From Rubrobacter tropicus (GTDB lineage: Bacteria > Actinomycetota > Rubrobacteria > Rubrobacterales > Rubrobacteraceae), in NCBI RefSeq assembly GCF_011492945.1, contig NZ_CP045119.1, forward strand, positions 744,001 to 808,000: a stretch of 64,000 nt of DNA, in the 5' to 3' direction. Below are positions 24,751-33,746 of this stretch, piece after piece. The notes beneath the pieces are model-generated. The model was not told the origin of the DNA. It searched no databases and saw nothing but the letters and a program-made list of their open reading frames with translations. Positions within the stretch are counted from its first letter, which is position 1. Each line of letters starts with the position of its first letter. The position numbers and the translations under genes are program-made.

Positions 24751-25437
24751 CTACCTGGTGTTGCGGGTGCCACGCTCCCTGACGTAGCCGAGGTGGACAT
24801 GTTTATCGTGGAGGTCCAGCTGGTCTTTGTCCAGGATCCAACCCTCCTCGTAGCCGAAGCCAAGCTCTTCGGTCCACTCTTCGGGGCCGATGATCTGGTC
24901 CGGCCTTTGATCGGCGGGAAGGTCCGCGAGGATTCCGCCGACGTCGAGGACTTCCGGGCTCGACCCGTTGCCCTCGACGGGCTCGCCGTCGACGTACCGG
25001 ATGTCCGCGGCCCGGCCGAAGTAATGCGTGTTGGGCAGGCCGCCGGCCTCGCCGTAGCCGTCGGGGATGCGCGGGCCGTCTTCCACGCCCTGGATAAAAA
25101 AGTGGCCCTCCTTGAAGACGTCCACGCAGATGGCGTGCTCCTGCGAGATCCTTTGCAGGGTCGTCACGAGGCGGGGGTCCACCACGCCGCGCCTGAGATC
25201 CTCCGCCGCATCGCCCGAAGCCCCGAAGTCCGGGTTACGCAGGAGCTTGCGGACGGCCGGACCACCGCGCCCGTCGTCGGGACCGAGAAAACTCGGGTCC
25301 AGAAGACCCCGACCGAGGCCGGGAGGACAGGCGGGATTCCACGTAGCCCGGTCCAGGCCGTCCGGCGGACTGCAGGATGCGGCAAGAAACACCGCCGCCA
25401 GTATCACGACGGCCGTCAGAGTGCGTACTACCTTCAC
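24751..25437 (-). CDS. Lipoprotein with a D-Ala-D-Ala peptidase-like (M15/hedgehog) metal site
   Basis: 228 residues. The N-terminal hydrophobic stretch VVILAAVFLAASC ends in a possible lipobox Cys22. The C-terminal half has His138 and Asp145 in NTHYFGRAADI and His213/His215 in KHVHLGY, the SxHxxGxAxD...HxH pattern of M15-type peptidases, so zinc-dependent cleavage of cell-wall peptides is plausible. DLRRGVVDPRLVTTLQRIS and the segment HAICVDVFKEGHFF match the same fold. Start GTG 25,437 has a weak ribosome site. No partner gene is adjacent. Confidence 0.7.
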   Translation of the reverse strand: MKVVRTLTAVVILAAVFLAASCSPPDGLDRATWNPACPPGLGRGLLDPSFLGPDDGRGGPAVRKLLRNPDFGASGDAAEDLRRGVVDPRLVTTLQRISQEHAICVDVFKEGHFFIQGVEDGPRIPDGYGEAGGLPNTHYFGRAADIRYVDGEPVEGNGSSPEVLDVGGILADLPADQRPDQIIGPEEWTEELGFGYEEGWILDKDQLDLHDKHVHLGYVRERGTRNTR

Positions 25438-25504
25438 CCGATCATTCTACGTCGCGACTCCTGATGCGGCGGATTGCGGGTGGGGGCGTTTCGCGATGCC
25501 CCGT

Positions 25505-28500
25505 TCAGCCGGCCGGTGACCCGGCCTTCTCGATTGGGGAGGACGGCACGAGGTTTCGGACCTCCCTGAGCGCCACCGACAGCGTCGCGAGGTCGAAGGC
25601 GCCGCTGGCGTTTATGTCCGAGAGGACGTGGAGGTTACGGTCCACCGCGCCGTCGTTGGCCGAGATCCAGGCCTCGATGCGGTCTTGCACCGGTGCCTCC
25701 TCCGGGGTGTCCCTGAGGACGGCGGCGGTGAGGGCCGCCTGGAGGCCGTAGACGTCGTCGCGGAGGGCGGCGCGGGCGAGGGCGCGCCAGCGGTTGTCGC
25801 GGGGGAGGGCCTCGATGTGGTGGCGGAGCCAGTGGATCCTGAGCCGGTCCCCGAGCGCGAAGTACACCTCCGCGGCCGTCCCCGGCCGCTCCCCGGCCGC
25901 GACGGCGACGTCCACCACGTCGAGCGCGCTGAACATGGCCCCGAAGGTCGCCACCCTATGGGCCAGGTCCGCCGGCGTGCCGGCCTCGACTAGCCGTTCG
26001 GTCTCCTCCTCGACGCCCCGCTTCTCGCCGTCGATCATGTAACCGTGGATGTTGCTCGCCAGGCCCGGTGCCTCCTCCCGGAAGTACGAGACCGTCCCCG
26101 AGACGTCCAGCGGCGGGCGGCGGTTGCGCAGGAGCCAGCGGGTCGAGCGCTCGACGAGCCTGCGCCACTCCAGGAGCATCCCCGTCTGGGTGGCGGCCTC
26201 GACCTCGTCGTCCAATCCCTCTATCTCCCCCCAGGTTTTGCGCAGGTCGAAGACCTCCATGGCGGCGGTGAAGGCGCGCGAGATCTCCGCCGGGGTGGCC
26301 CCCGTCTCCTCGCCGAGCCTGAAGACGAAGGAGGGGCCCGCCTTGTTAACGAGCTCGTTGGCCACGCGGGTCGCAACGATCTCGCGCCGCAGCCGGTGCT
26401 CTTCCAGGCGGCCGCCGAACCGTTCGCGCAAGGGCTCCGGAAAGTACCGCGCGAGCTCCGCGGAGATGTACGGGTCCTCGGGGAGGTCCGAGCCCAGGAG
26501 TTGCTTGTAGAGCGTGATCTTGGCGTAAGAGACCAGGATCGCGAACTCCGGCGCCGTGAGCCCCCCGCCCTCCGAACGCCGCTCCGCGAGCGTCTCGTCC
26601 GAAGGCAGGAACTCGAGCTCGCGGTTGAGCGCGCCCGACTGCTCCAGGTGCCTGATGTACCTGACGTGGACGTCCACCATCGGATGGGCGAGGGCCAGGG
26701 CGTTGCTTATCGCGAGGGTCTGATCGTAGTTGTCCCTGAGGACCAGGCGGCCCACCTCTTCGGTCATGCTGGCCAGAAGTTCGTTGCGCTGCTTCTGGGT
26801 CATGTCGCCGCTCTTTACGATGGTGTCCAGCAGGATCTTGATGTTCACCTCGTGGTCCGAGCAGTCCACCCCGGCCGAGTTGTCTATGGCGTCCATGTAG
26901 ATCCTGCCGCCCGAAAGCGCGTACTCGATGCGCCCCCTCTGCGTGAACCCCAGGTTCCCGCCCTCGCCGACCACCCGGCACCGCAAATCTTTTCCATCCA
27001 CCCGCAAGGAATCGTTGGTCCTGTCGCCGACCTCGGCGTTGCCCTCGGTGCTGGCCTTGACGTAGGTCCCTATTCCACCGTTCCAGAGCAGGTCGACCTC
27101 CGCCCCGAGCAGGCCGCGTATGAGCTCGTTGGGGGTCAACGATTCGGCCTCCGTGCCGAGCAGCTCCTTGACCTGCGGGGAGAGCGGTATGGACTTGGCG
27201 GTTCTCGGGAAGACGCCGCCGCCCTCGGAGATGAGTTCGGCGTCGTAGTCGGCCCACGTCGAGCGCTGCAGCCCGAAGAGGCGCCCGCGTTCCGCGAAGC
27301 TCGCCCCGGGGTCGGGGTCGGGGTCGAGAAAGACGTGGAGGTGGTTGAAGGCCGCGACGAGCTTCGTGTGCCGGCTCAAGATCATACCGTTGCCGAAGAC
27401 GTCGCCCGACATGTCGCCGATGCCGACTACCGTGAAGTCCTCTTCCTGGACGTTCTTGCCGAGCTCGCGGAAGTGGCGCTTGACCGACTCCCAGGCGCCC
27501 CTGGCCGTGATGCCCATCTCCTTGTGGTCGTAGCCTACGGAGCCGCCGGAGGCGAAGGCGTCGCCGAGCCAGAACCCGTACTCGGCCGAGATGCCGTTGG
27601 CGATGTCCGAGAAGGTCGCGGTGCCCTTGTCCGCCGCCACGACGAGGTAGGGGTCGTCATCGTCGTAGCGGGTTACGTCCGGGGGCGGAACCACTTCGCC
27701 GTCAGCCAGGTTGTCCGTGAGATCCAACATGCCGCAGATGAGCGTGCGGTAGCAGGCTATTACCTCCTTCTGGAGGGCTTCGCGGCCCCCTCCCGCCGGC
27801 GGGCGTTTGACGACGAAGCCGCCCTTGGCGCCGACCGGGACTATGACGGCGTTCTTGACCATCTGGGCCTTCATGAGGCCGAGGACTTCCGTGCGGAAAT
27901 CCTCGCGGCGGTCGGACCAGCGGATGCCGCCGCGGGCCACTTCGCCGCCGCGCAGGTGGACGCCCTCGGCGCGGGGGGAGTAGACGAAGATCTCGAACCT
28001 CGGACGCGGCAGCGGCAGGATCGGTATCCCCCGCGGGTCGAACTTGAACGAGAGGTGTACCTTGGGCTCCCCGCCGTCGTCCGTCTGGTAGTAGTTGGTC
28101 CGAACCGTAGCGAGCGTCACGTCGAGGAAGTTGCGCAGGATGCGGTCCTCGTCCAGGCTCACAACCTCGTCCAGCGCCTCTTCCAACTCCCCTTTCAGGC
28201 GCTCCGTTTCGCGTTGCGCCCCACCCGCGTTCCTCGGGTCGAAGCGGGTCTGGAAGAGGTCCACGAGGAGTCTTGCTACGTGGGGGTTGGCGAAGAGCGT
28301 GTCCTCCATGTAGGCCTGGGAGAAGGTCGTGCCGGCCTGGCGGAGGTACTTGCAGTAGGCGCGGAGGATAGTTACCTGGCGCCAGGTGAGGCGGGCGCGG
28401 AGGACGAGGCGGTTGAAGCCGTCGTTCTCGACCAGGCCGCGGTAGGCGCGGGCGAAGGCGTCTTGGAAGATCTCACGCACCTCGCCCGTCTGGAACTCGC

Positions 28501-30355
28501 CGCGGGACTCGTCGACGAGGCCGAAGTCGTAGATCCAGACCGGCGGAGAACCGAGGGGCTCGACCTTGTGCGGCCTCTCGTCCACGACCTCGACCCCCAT
28601 GTCTTCCAGAAGGGGGAGGACTGTGGAGAGGGAGATCTGATCCCCCGAGCGGAAGAGCTTGAACCCGAGGAACTCGTCCGGTTCCTCTATCGGGTGATAC
28701 AGGCTCATCTCCAGGTCTTCCTCGGAGGCGAGCTCCTCGATCCTCCTGATGTCCGTGACGGCCGTCCTGGCGAGAAAACCCGCCCGGTAACCCGCCGGAA
28801 AAGCCTCGCGGTACTTCTGGAAGAGCTCGTTGCCGCGCTCTTCTCCGACGCCTTCTATGAGGGCGTCGTACAGGTTGTCAGACCACGAGCGGGTGGTCTC
28901 GGCGAGCCGCTCCTCGATGTCCTCGGCGTCGTAGTCCGGCACGTTCCCGGGGTCCACGTAGACTATGAAGTGCAGCCGCGCCAGCACCGACTCCGAGAGC
29001 CTGACGTCGAAGGCCGAGCCCACGCCGCCCAGAGAGTCTTTGAGGATCTTCTGCATCCTGCGCCTGACTTCGGTGTCGTAGTGGTCCCGGGGGACGTAGA
29101 CGAGGCAGGAGAAGAAGCGCCCGTAGGTGTCGCGGCGGACGAAGAGGCGGGTCCGCTGGCGCTCCTGCAGGTGGAGGATGCCCATGGCGATATCGAAGAG
29201 CTCTTCTTTGGAGATCTGGAACAGCTCGTCTCTGGGGTAGGTCTCGAGGATCTCGACGAGGTCCTTCTCGTTGTGGCTCCCCTTCGGGAACCCGGACCTC
29301 TCCATTACGTGCCGCACCTTGCGCCTGACGATGGGCATCTCGAAGACGCTCATGCTGTAGGCCGAGAACGTGTAGAGACCCAAGAACCGCCGCTCGCCCG
29401 TGACGTTGCCTTTATCGTCGAACTTCTTTATGCCGACGTAGTCCATGTAGGAGGGGCGGTGGACGGTGGAGCGGGAGTTCGCCTTGGTGAGGTTGAGGAG
29501 GTTTGGCCTGCGGGCTAGCCGGCGCACCTCGGGGGGCAGTTTGGCGAAGCTGTGGGAGTGGGGTTTGCGGCCGGTCTCGCGCAGGATGCCGAGTCCCGTG
29601 TTCTCCACGCTCATCAGGGCGTCTTCGCCGTTCTCTGTGATCAGGTCGTACTCCCGGTAGCCGAGGAAGGTGAAGTTGTCGTCCGAGATCCAGGCCAGGA
29701 AAGCCCGAACCTCGGCGAGGTCGTCCTCGTCCAGCGGTGGGGGATTCTCCTCGAACCCCGAGATGACATCCCCGACCCGCTCCGTCATCGACGGCCAGTC
29801 CTCGACGGCGGCCCGCACCTGCGAGAGCACGCGCCCCGTGCAGGCGCGAAGCTCTTCGAGGACCTCGGGCTCCGTCTGCCGGTCCACTTCGACGTGGATC
29901 ACGGACTCCGAAACCGCGTCCTCGTCCTCCGCCCCCGACGGCAGCACTTCCAAAAGCCTGCCCTCGTCGTCGCGGCGGACCTTCATTATTGGGTGGAGCA
30001 TCAGGTGGATGCCGTAGCCGCGGGCGTTGACCTCCATTCGGGTCGAGTCGACGAGGAACGGCATGTCGTCGGTGACGATCTCGAGCGCCGTGTGGGTGGA
30101 CTGCCACCCGTGCTCCTCGAAGTGCGGGTTGTACACCCTGACCTTAGCCTCGCCCGGCGTTCTCTGGTACGCGAACCCGAAGTGGGCCATCGCGGCTCCG
30201 TAGAGGTCGATGGGGGAGCGGCCGTCGAGGTCCTCGCGCGGGATCCAGGCAAAGAACTGCCGCGCGAACTCCTCGGCCTGCGCCCCCCGGTCCTCGGGCA
30301 TGTGCTCCCGAACCCTGTCCACGACCCTGTCGAGAAGTTCGTCCTTGGCAAGCAT
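25505..30355 (-). CDS. NAD-dependent glutamate dehydrogenase, 180-kDa type
   Basis: Oxidatively deaminates glutamate to 2-oxoglutarate and ammonia with NAD+. At 1,616 residues it is the large bacterial class. The N-terminal half (to about 700) contains ACT-like regulatory domains (LEIVTDDMPFLVDSTRMEVN). The catalytic half has GGIRWSDRREDFRTEVLGL, VPVGAKGGFV, VVAADKGTATFSDIAN, GYDHKEMGITARGAWESVKRHF (in part), DMSGDVFGNGM and ELLWNGGIG-like LLWNGGIGTYV. ATG 30,355 has GGGGAG 7 bases upstream; the GTG two codons earlier is too close to it. It feeds the 2-oxoglutarate dehydrogenase in this window. Confidence 0.95.
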   Translation of the reverse strand: MLAKDELLDRVVDRVREHMPEDRGAQAEEFARQFFAWIPREDLDGRSPIDLYGAAMAHFGFAYQRTPGEAKVRVYNPHFEEHGWQSTHTALEIVTDDMPFLVDSTRMEVNARGYGIHLMLHPIMKVRRDDEGRLLEVLPSGAEDEDAVSESVIHVEVDRQTEPEVLEELRACTGRVLSQVRAAVEDWPSMTERVGDVISGFEENPPPLDEDDLAEVRAFLAWISDDNFTFLGYREYDLITENGEDALMSVENTGLGILRETGRKPHSHSFAKLPPEVRRLARRPNLLNLTKANSRSTVHRPSYMDYVGIKKFDDKGNVTGERRFLGLYTFSAYSMSVFEMPIVRRKVRHVMERSGFPKGSHNEKDLVEILETYPRDELFQISKEELFDIAMGILHLQERQRTRLFVRRDTYGRFFSCLVYVPRDHYDTEVRRRMQKILKDSLGGVGSAFDVRLSESVLARLHFIVYVDPGNVPDYDAEDIEERLAETTRSWSDNLYDALIEGVGEERGNELFQKYREAFPAGYRAGFLARTAVTDIRRIEELASEEDLEMSLYHPIEEPDEFLGFKLFRSGDQISLSTVLPLLEDMGVEVVDERPHKVEPLGSPPVWIYDFGLVDESRGEFQTGEVREIFQDAFARAYRGLVENDGFNRLVLRARLTWRQVTILRAYCKYLRQAGTTFSQAYMEDTLFANPHVARLLVDLFQTRFDPRNAGGAQRETERLKGELEEALDEVVSLDEDRILRNFLDVTLATVRTNYYQTDDGGEPKVHLSFKFDPRGIPILPLPRPRFEIFVYSPRAEGVHLRGGEVARGGIRWSDRREDFRTEVLGLMKAQMVKNAVIVPVGAKGGFVVKRPPAGGGREALQKEVIACYRTLICGMLDLTDNLADGEVVPPPDVTRYDDDDPYLVVAADKGTATFSDIANGISAEYGFWLGDAFASGGSVGYDHKEMGITARGAWESVKRHFRELGKNVQEEDFTVVGIGDMSGDVFGNGMILSRHTKLVAAFNHLHVFLDPDPDPGASFAERGRLFGLQRSTWADYDAELISEGGGVFPRTAKSIPLSPQVKELLGTEAESLTPNELIRGLLGAEVDLLWNGGIGTYVKASTEGNAEVGDRTNDSLRVDGKDLRCRVVGEGGNLGFTQRGRIEYALSGGRIYMDAIDNSAGVDCSDHEVNIKILLDTIVKSGDMTQKQRNELLASMTEEVGRLVLRDNYDQTLAISNALALAHPMVDVHVRYIRHLEQSGALNRELEFLPSDETLAERRSEGGGLTAPEFAILVSYAKITLYKQLLGSDLPEDPYISAELARYFPEPLRERFGGRLEEHRLRREIVATRVANELVNKAGPSFVFRLGEETGATPAEISRAFTAAMEVFDLRKTWGEIEGLDDEVEAATQTGMLLEWRRLVERSTRWLLRNRRPPLDVSGTVSYFREEAPGLASNIHGYMIDGEKRGVEEETERLVEAGTPADLAHRVATFGAMFSALDVVDVAVAAGERPGTAAEVYFALGDRLRIHWLRHHIEALPRDNRWRALARAALRDDVYGLQAALTAAVLRDTPEEAPVQDRIEAWISANDGAVDRNLHVLSDINASGAFDLATLSVALREVRNLVPSSPIEKAGSPAG

Positions 30356-30505
30356 CGCCACGCTCCCCGTCGCGTTTCCTTTCCACCGGGACCATTCTAG
30401 CCCAACCCCGAATCCGGGGGCTCGCGACCGCCGCGGAAGGTCGGGTTGACCGAGGCGGGAAGATTCGTCGGCCGCCTCGCGACGGCCGCGATTCCGAGCG
30501 GGCGT

Positions 30506-31573
30506 CTACGAGCGAGCCCCGGAACCTCGCGTCGCCCCGTGGAGGATCTCCCGCAGCCCCCTTCCGTGATCCTCCAACCATCGTACGCGAGAGACCTCTT
30601 GGGCGGTCTTCCTTGTATGGCCGGGCGACAGCGCCCGGTCTTCGATCATCGAGCGGTACTTGCCGAGCGCCCTCTTCAGCGGCCTCGCCTGCAACACGGC
30701 GGGCAGCGCCTCGATCTCGGCAGGCTCTAGCGGGTTGACCTCCTGGTAGGCATCGAGAAAGCGCGAAACGACTTCGAGGTCCAGGGGCACCTTGAAGCTA
30801 GGAGAACCGGGATCGCCCCACACCTTGCCGAAATCGTGTAGCGCGATGGCGAGATCCACGACTCTGGCCTCGCGGCGTGCGCTGTCGAAGTCCAACATGG
30901 CGACGAGACGATCACCCCTATACAAGGTGCTCCCGCGTCGACAACCGCCGTGGATGATGAGTTTCGGCAGGTCCGGGTAGAGCAGGTCGAGGAGGCTAAG
31001 GACCGCCTCGCCCCTTCTCAGGACATGGGGTAACGAAGCCAGTAGATCCGGGACCCGGGAGTGGTGGTCGCCGTATCGGGCCATGAAGTCGCCTATCACC
31101 TCGGGAGAGAACGTCCCAGTAAGCCGCTCGCGCAAGGTCTCGCTCAGAAACGGTTCCCGGGACCGTGGGGGAGACGACTCGAAAGAGACGACAATCTGAT
31201 GGTACCTGGCCAGCGTGCGGGCCGCTTCCCGAAGGTGTTCGACGTTACCGGCCCGATACTGGGACCCCTTCACGAAGACGGAGGCGCTGTAAAGACCCCC
31301 GTTCACGGCGACGGACGTACCCCCGCCTACGCAGGGGACGAACCTGGGGGCCGGGAAACCGTTGCGGCGCAGATAATCCACCAGCGCGTGCTCGAAGCGC
31401 ACTTCGTCTGACGTTCTCGAGGGGTGAGAGCGCCTGAAGATGTACTCGCCGCCGTCGGTGACGACACGATAGTGCCGGCTCTTGCCCGCCGGAAGCAACT
31501 CGACCGACCGCCACGGCCTAAGGTCGTAAGCCTCCGTGAGGGCGTCCACGGGTAGATCTTCTCTCGCAAACAA
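30506..31573 (-). CDS. APH-fold protein lacking kinase catalytic residues (3' gene of cluster)
   Basis: 355-residue aminoglycoside phosphotransferase/choline kinase fold. A nucleotide-binding N-lobe (YRVVTDGGEYIFRRSHPS) and the C-lobe are recognisable. The catalytic loop reads IIHGGCRRGSTLY where active members have HGDxHxxN: the base Asp is Gly and the metal Asn is Ser. The second metal motif LDFDSARRE is kept. It is therefore a probable pseudokinase or has a changed mechanism. It lies 10 bases after a second degenerate APH protein, last in the nine-gene cluster. TTG/ATG choice at the start is not certain; 31,573 is used. Confidence 0.75.
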   Translation of the reverse strand: MFAREDLPVDALTEAYDLRPWRSVELLPAGKSRHYRVVTDGGEYIFRRSHPSRTSDEVRFEHALVDYLRRNGFPAPRFVPCVGGGTSVAVNGGLYSASVFVKGSQYRAGNVEHLREAARTLARYHQIVVSFESSPPRSREPFLSETLRERLTGTFSPEVIGDFMARYGDHHSRVPDLLASLPHVLRRGEAVLSLLDLLYPDLPKLIIHGGCRRGSTLYRGDRLVAMLDFDSARREARVVDLAIALHDFGKVWGDPGSPSFKVPLDLEVVSRFLDAYQEVNPLEPAEIEALPAVLQARPLKRALGKYRSMIEDRALSPGHTRKTAQEVSRVRWLEDHGRGLREILHGATRGSGARS

Positions 31574-31583
31574 GACGCGCCTC

Positions 31584-32603
31584 CTAGATGACGAACCGGC
31601 CTCCGAGCACGTCCTCGAACTCCGAGTGGTAGAACGCCACGATACGGTCGAACTCGGGTTCGCCGGTCTGGTCGTCCTTCATCTCGCCGTTCAGGCCGTG
31701 CAGGATAAAACGCGCCCAGTGAAAGGACAGGTTGGCCAGGTACGAGCGATCCGGCACCGCCGAGACGTAGGTCTCCAGGAACGCCCGGGTCGGAGCATCT
31801 GCGGGCTCCACGGAGCCCGCGTACTTGAGCACCGACTTCCTCAGGCGAACGAGAAACTCGACCACGTCGTAGGAGGGATCGTAGGGTCGGCTCCTGTCCA
31901 TGTCGATCACCGTCACCGACGGGCCGCCGACGAAGACGTGGATCGGCCGGTACTGGCCGTGGCCCTGCACCAGAAGCCCGTCCACGGTGTCTTCGGCCAT
32001 CCTCTCCATCCTCCGGATCATCCCGTCGGCGGTCTCGAGGTGTCCGGGGCTCCTGGTCATAACCTTGGCCAGGCGCCGGGCCACGGAGAGCAACTCGCTG
32101 GACGCCGCCAGCGAGCGGGGTTTGCCGATCCGCACGGGCGAGGAGTGCAGCCTGGCCAGCCAGCGGGCCGACTCCACCGCGCCGGAGAACAGGGCATCCC
32201 GATCGCCCCCGATGAAATCCGATACCGCCGGGCCCTCGGCCCCCTTCGTCAGAAGCATCCCGTACTCCGGGACGACGTCGAGCGGCTCGGCCACCTGGTA
32301 GCGTTCGCCTGGACCGAAGCCGGCGGCGCGAAGGGTCTTCAGCTTCTCGTAGATAAGCGGGGCGCCCTCGTCGTCCGGGCGGTAGAACTTGGCGAACACC
32401 TTCTGGCCGCCGAGGCCGATCTCGAGCGTCGCGGCGCCCGTGCCGTCGAGTTGGAGCACCCGCGTCTCCCAGCCACCACCGTTCACCCCGTCGTCCGGGA
32501 AGTGCGGCCGGATCCGAGAGTTTAGAAACCCCGGCTGCTTCACCATCTCGATACGCCGGCTCAGATCCTGCTTGATCTCTTTGGAAGACATTTCAAGGGT
32601 CAT
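31584..32603 (-). CDS. APH-fold protein, second degenerate copy
   Basis: 339 residues with the same fold as its neighbours. The catalytic loop is VQGHGQYRPIHVFV: Asp of HGD is Gln and the downstream Asn is His, while the metal motif VIDMDRS is kept. The N-lobe beta-strand with Lys (VFAKFYRPD) is present. ATG 32,603 was chosen because GGGAGG is 5 bases upstream; ATG 32,615 overlaps the previous gene's stop (TGATG) and is an alternative. Expected to be catalytically impaired; it may bind the same ligand as the intact paralogue or form a complex with it. Confidence 0.75.
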   Translation of the reverse strand: MTLEMSSKEIKQDLSRRIEMVKQPGFLNSRIRPHFPDDGVNGGGWETRVLQLDGTGAATLEIGLGGQKVFAKFYRPDDEGAPLIYEKLKTLRAAGFGPGERYQVAEPLDVVPEYGMLLTKGAEGPAVSDFIGGDRDALFSGAVESARWLARLHSSPVRIGKPRSLAASSELLSVARRLAKVMTRSPGHLETADGMIRRMERMAEDTVDGLLVQGHGQYRPIHVFVGGPSVTVIDMDRSRPYDPSYDVVEFLVRLRKSVLKYAGSVEPADAPTRAFLETYVSAVPDRSYLANLSFHWARFILHGLNGEMKDDQTGEPEFDRIVAFYHSEFEDVLGGRFVI

Positions 32604-32614
32604 TCGGCCTCCCA

Positions 32615-33679
32615 TCAGGCTTCGCTTTCGCGCCTCGACAACCGGGACTCGCCGCGCTCCGCTTCCGGGGAGTCGTGCGCTTTGCCCAGCCATCTTTCGC
32701 ATTCGTCGAGCCAGGCGGGCAGCAGGCGCGCGTTCTTGGCGGGGTCCAGAAAGATCTTGTGCTTCAGTACCTCCATAAACGTCCGGGCCACGAAGACGGG
32801 CATCGCCGCGAGCGCCCCCGGGGGGGCGAGGCGGGCGTACTCCTCCAAAAAAGCGGCGTTCCAAGGTCCTATCGCCTCGAACGAACCCGCGCGCGCGCAG
32901 GACATGGTCATGCTCTGCCCGACGAAGTGGCCCAGATCGCGCGCGGGGTGCGCCAGGGCGAAGCGGTCGAAATCTATGACGGTCACCCGGTCGCGCAGCA
33001 CGTACACGTTCTTGGGTTGGAAGTCGCCGTGGGTGGGGACCACCCGGCGCGGGTCGAGCGCCTTCAACGAGGAGATTATGTGCTCGGTGAAGTCCTCCAC
33101 CCGCCGCGCGTGCGGTGGGCAGATCTGCATGAGCATCTCCTTGTAGGCGCGGAGTTTGGACTCCTCGAAGTCGGGCGGTAGGACGGGAGCGTCCGTTACG
33201 CCGGTAGCGTGCAACTTCGCCAGCCAGCGCGCCGTCAGCCTCACCGCCCCCCGGGCCTCGCCGGGGTTGTCTATGTAGTCGTAGAGGGCCTTCCCCTCCG
33301 CCTGGCTCTGGAGCAAGAGCCTCATCTCTGGTAGGTAGGCTATGGGTTCGGGGATGGTCAGCCGATCGGGCTCGGCGAAGCCCTCCGACCAGAGCCGGTT
33401 CATGAAACCGAAGGTCTCGGCCCCGTCGTAGCGGTAGTATCCCTTGCCGATGATCACCGCCCGGAACGGGGCGCCCCTCTCCCGGTCGAAGCCGGTTACG
33501 GTGTAGCGCAGGATGGGGCGCGACATGGAGGTCTTGATCACCCCCGCCCGGTAGCTCCGTACGGTCTTGCCGTCCCGAGAGAGGGCCGAGACCGGCGGGT
33601 TCATCAGCTTCTCGGCCAGCGAACGTTCCGCCATCGTCTTGGCTTCATCCACCGAACCGCCCGTCCTGCCTGCCACCAA
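32615..33679 (-). CDS. APH-family phosphotransferase (catalytic residues intact)
   Basis: 354-residue small-molecule kinase of the APH/choline-kinase/maltokinase fold. The catalytic loop THGDFQPKNVYV and the metal motif VIDFDRFALAHPARDLGHF are canonical. The N-lobe has YTVTGFDRERGAPFRAVIIGKG. The substrate is not readable; the maltokinase precedent and the glucan enzymes at the head of the cluster make a sugar possible. Overlaps or abuts the next gene. Of the three APH proteins here only this one looks active. Confidence 0.85.
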   Translation of the reverse strand: MVAGRTGGSVDEAKTMAERSLAEKLMNPPVSALSRDGKTVRSYRAGVIKTSMSRPILRYTVTGFDRERGAPFRAVIIGKGYYRYDGAETFGFMNRLWSEGFAEPDRLTIPEPIAYLPEMRLLLQSQAEGKALYDYIDNPGEARGAVRLTARWLAKLHATGVTDAPVLPPDFEESKLRAYKEMLMQICPPHARRVEDFTEHIISSLKALDPRRVVPTHGDFQPKNVYVLRDRVTVIDFDRFALAHPARDLGHFVGQSMTMSCARAGSFEAIGPWNAAFLEEYARLAPPGALAAMPVFVARTFMEVLKHKIFLDPAKNARLLPAWLDECERWLGKAHDSPEAERGESRLSRRESEA

Positions 33680-33746
33680 AATCTCCTCGCAAGCGATTCC
33701 CGGCGGGTGCGCGACACGAGAGCGGGTCGCGCACCCGCCTCAAGGC

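Noticed and set aside
26045-29518. A 1,157-residue open frame on the plus strand opposite the glutamate dehydrogenase
   Set aside because: It mirrors the codon positions of the minus-strand gene, a common artefact in GC-rich DNA, and has low-complexity sequence without motifs.
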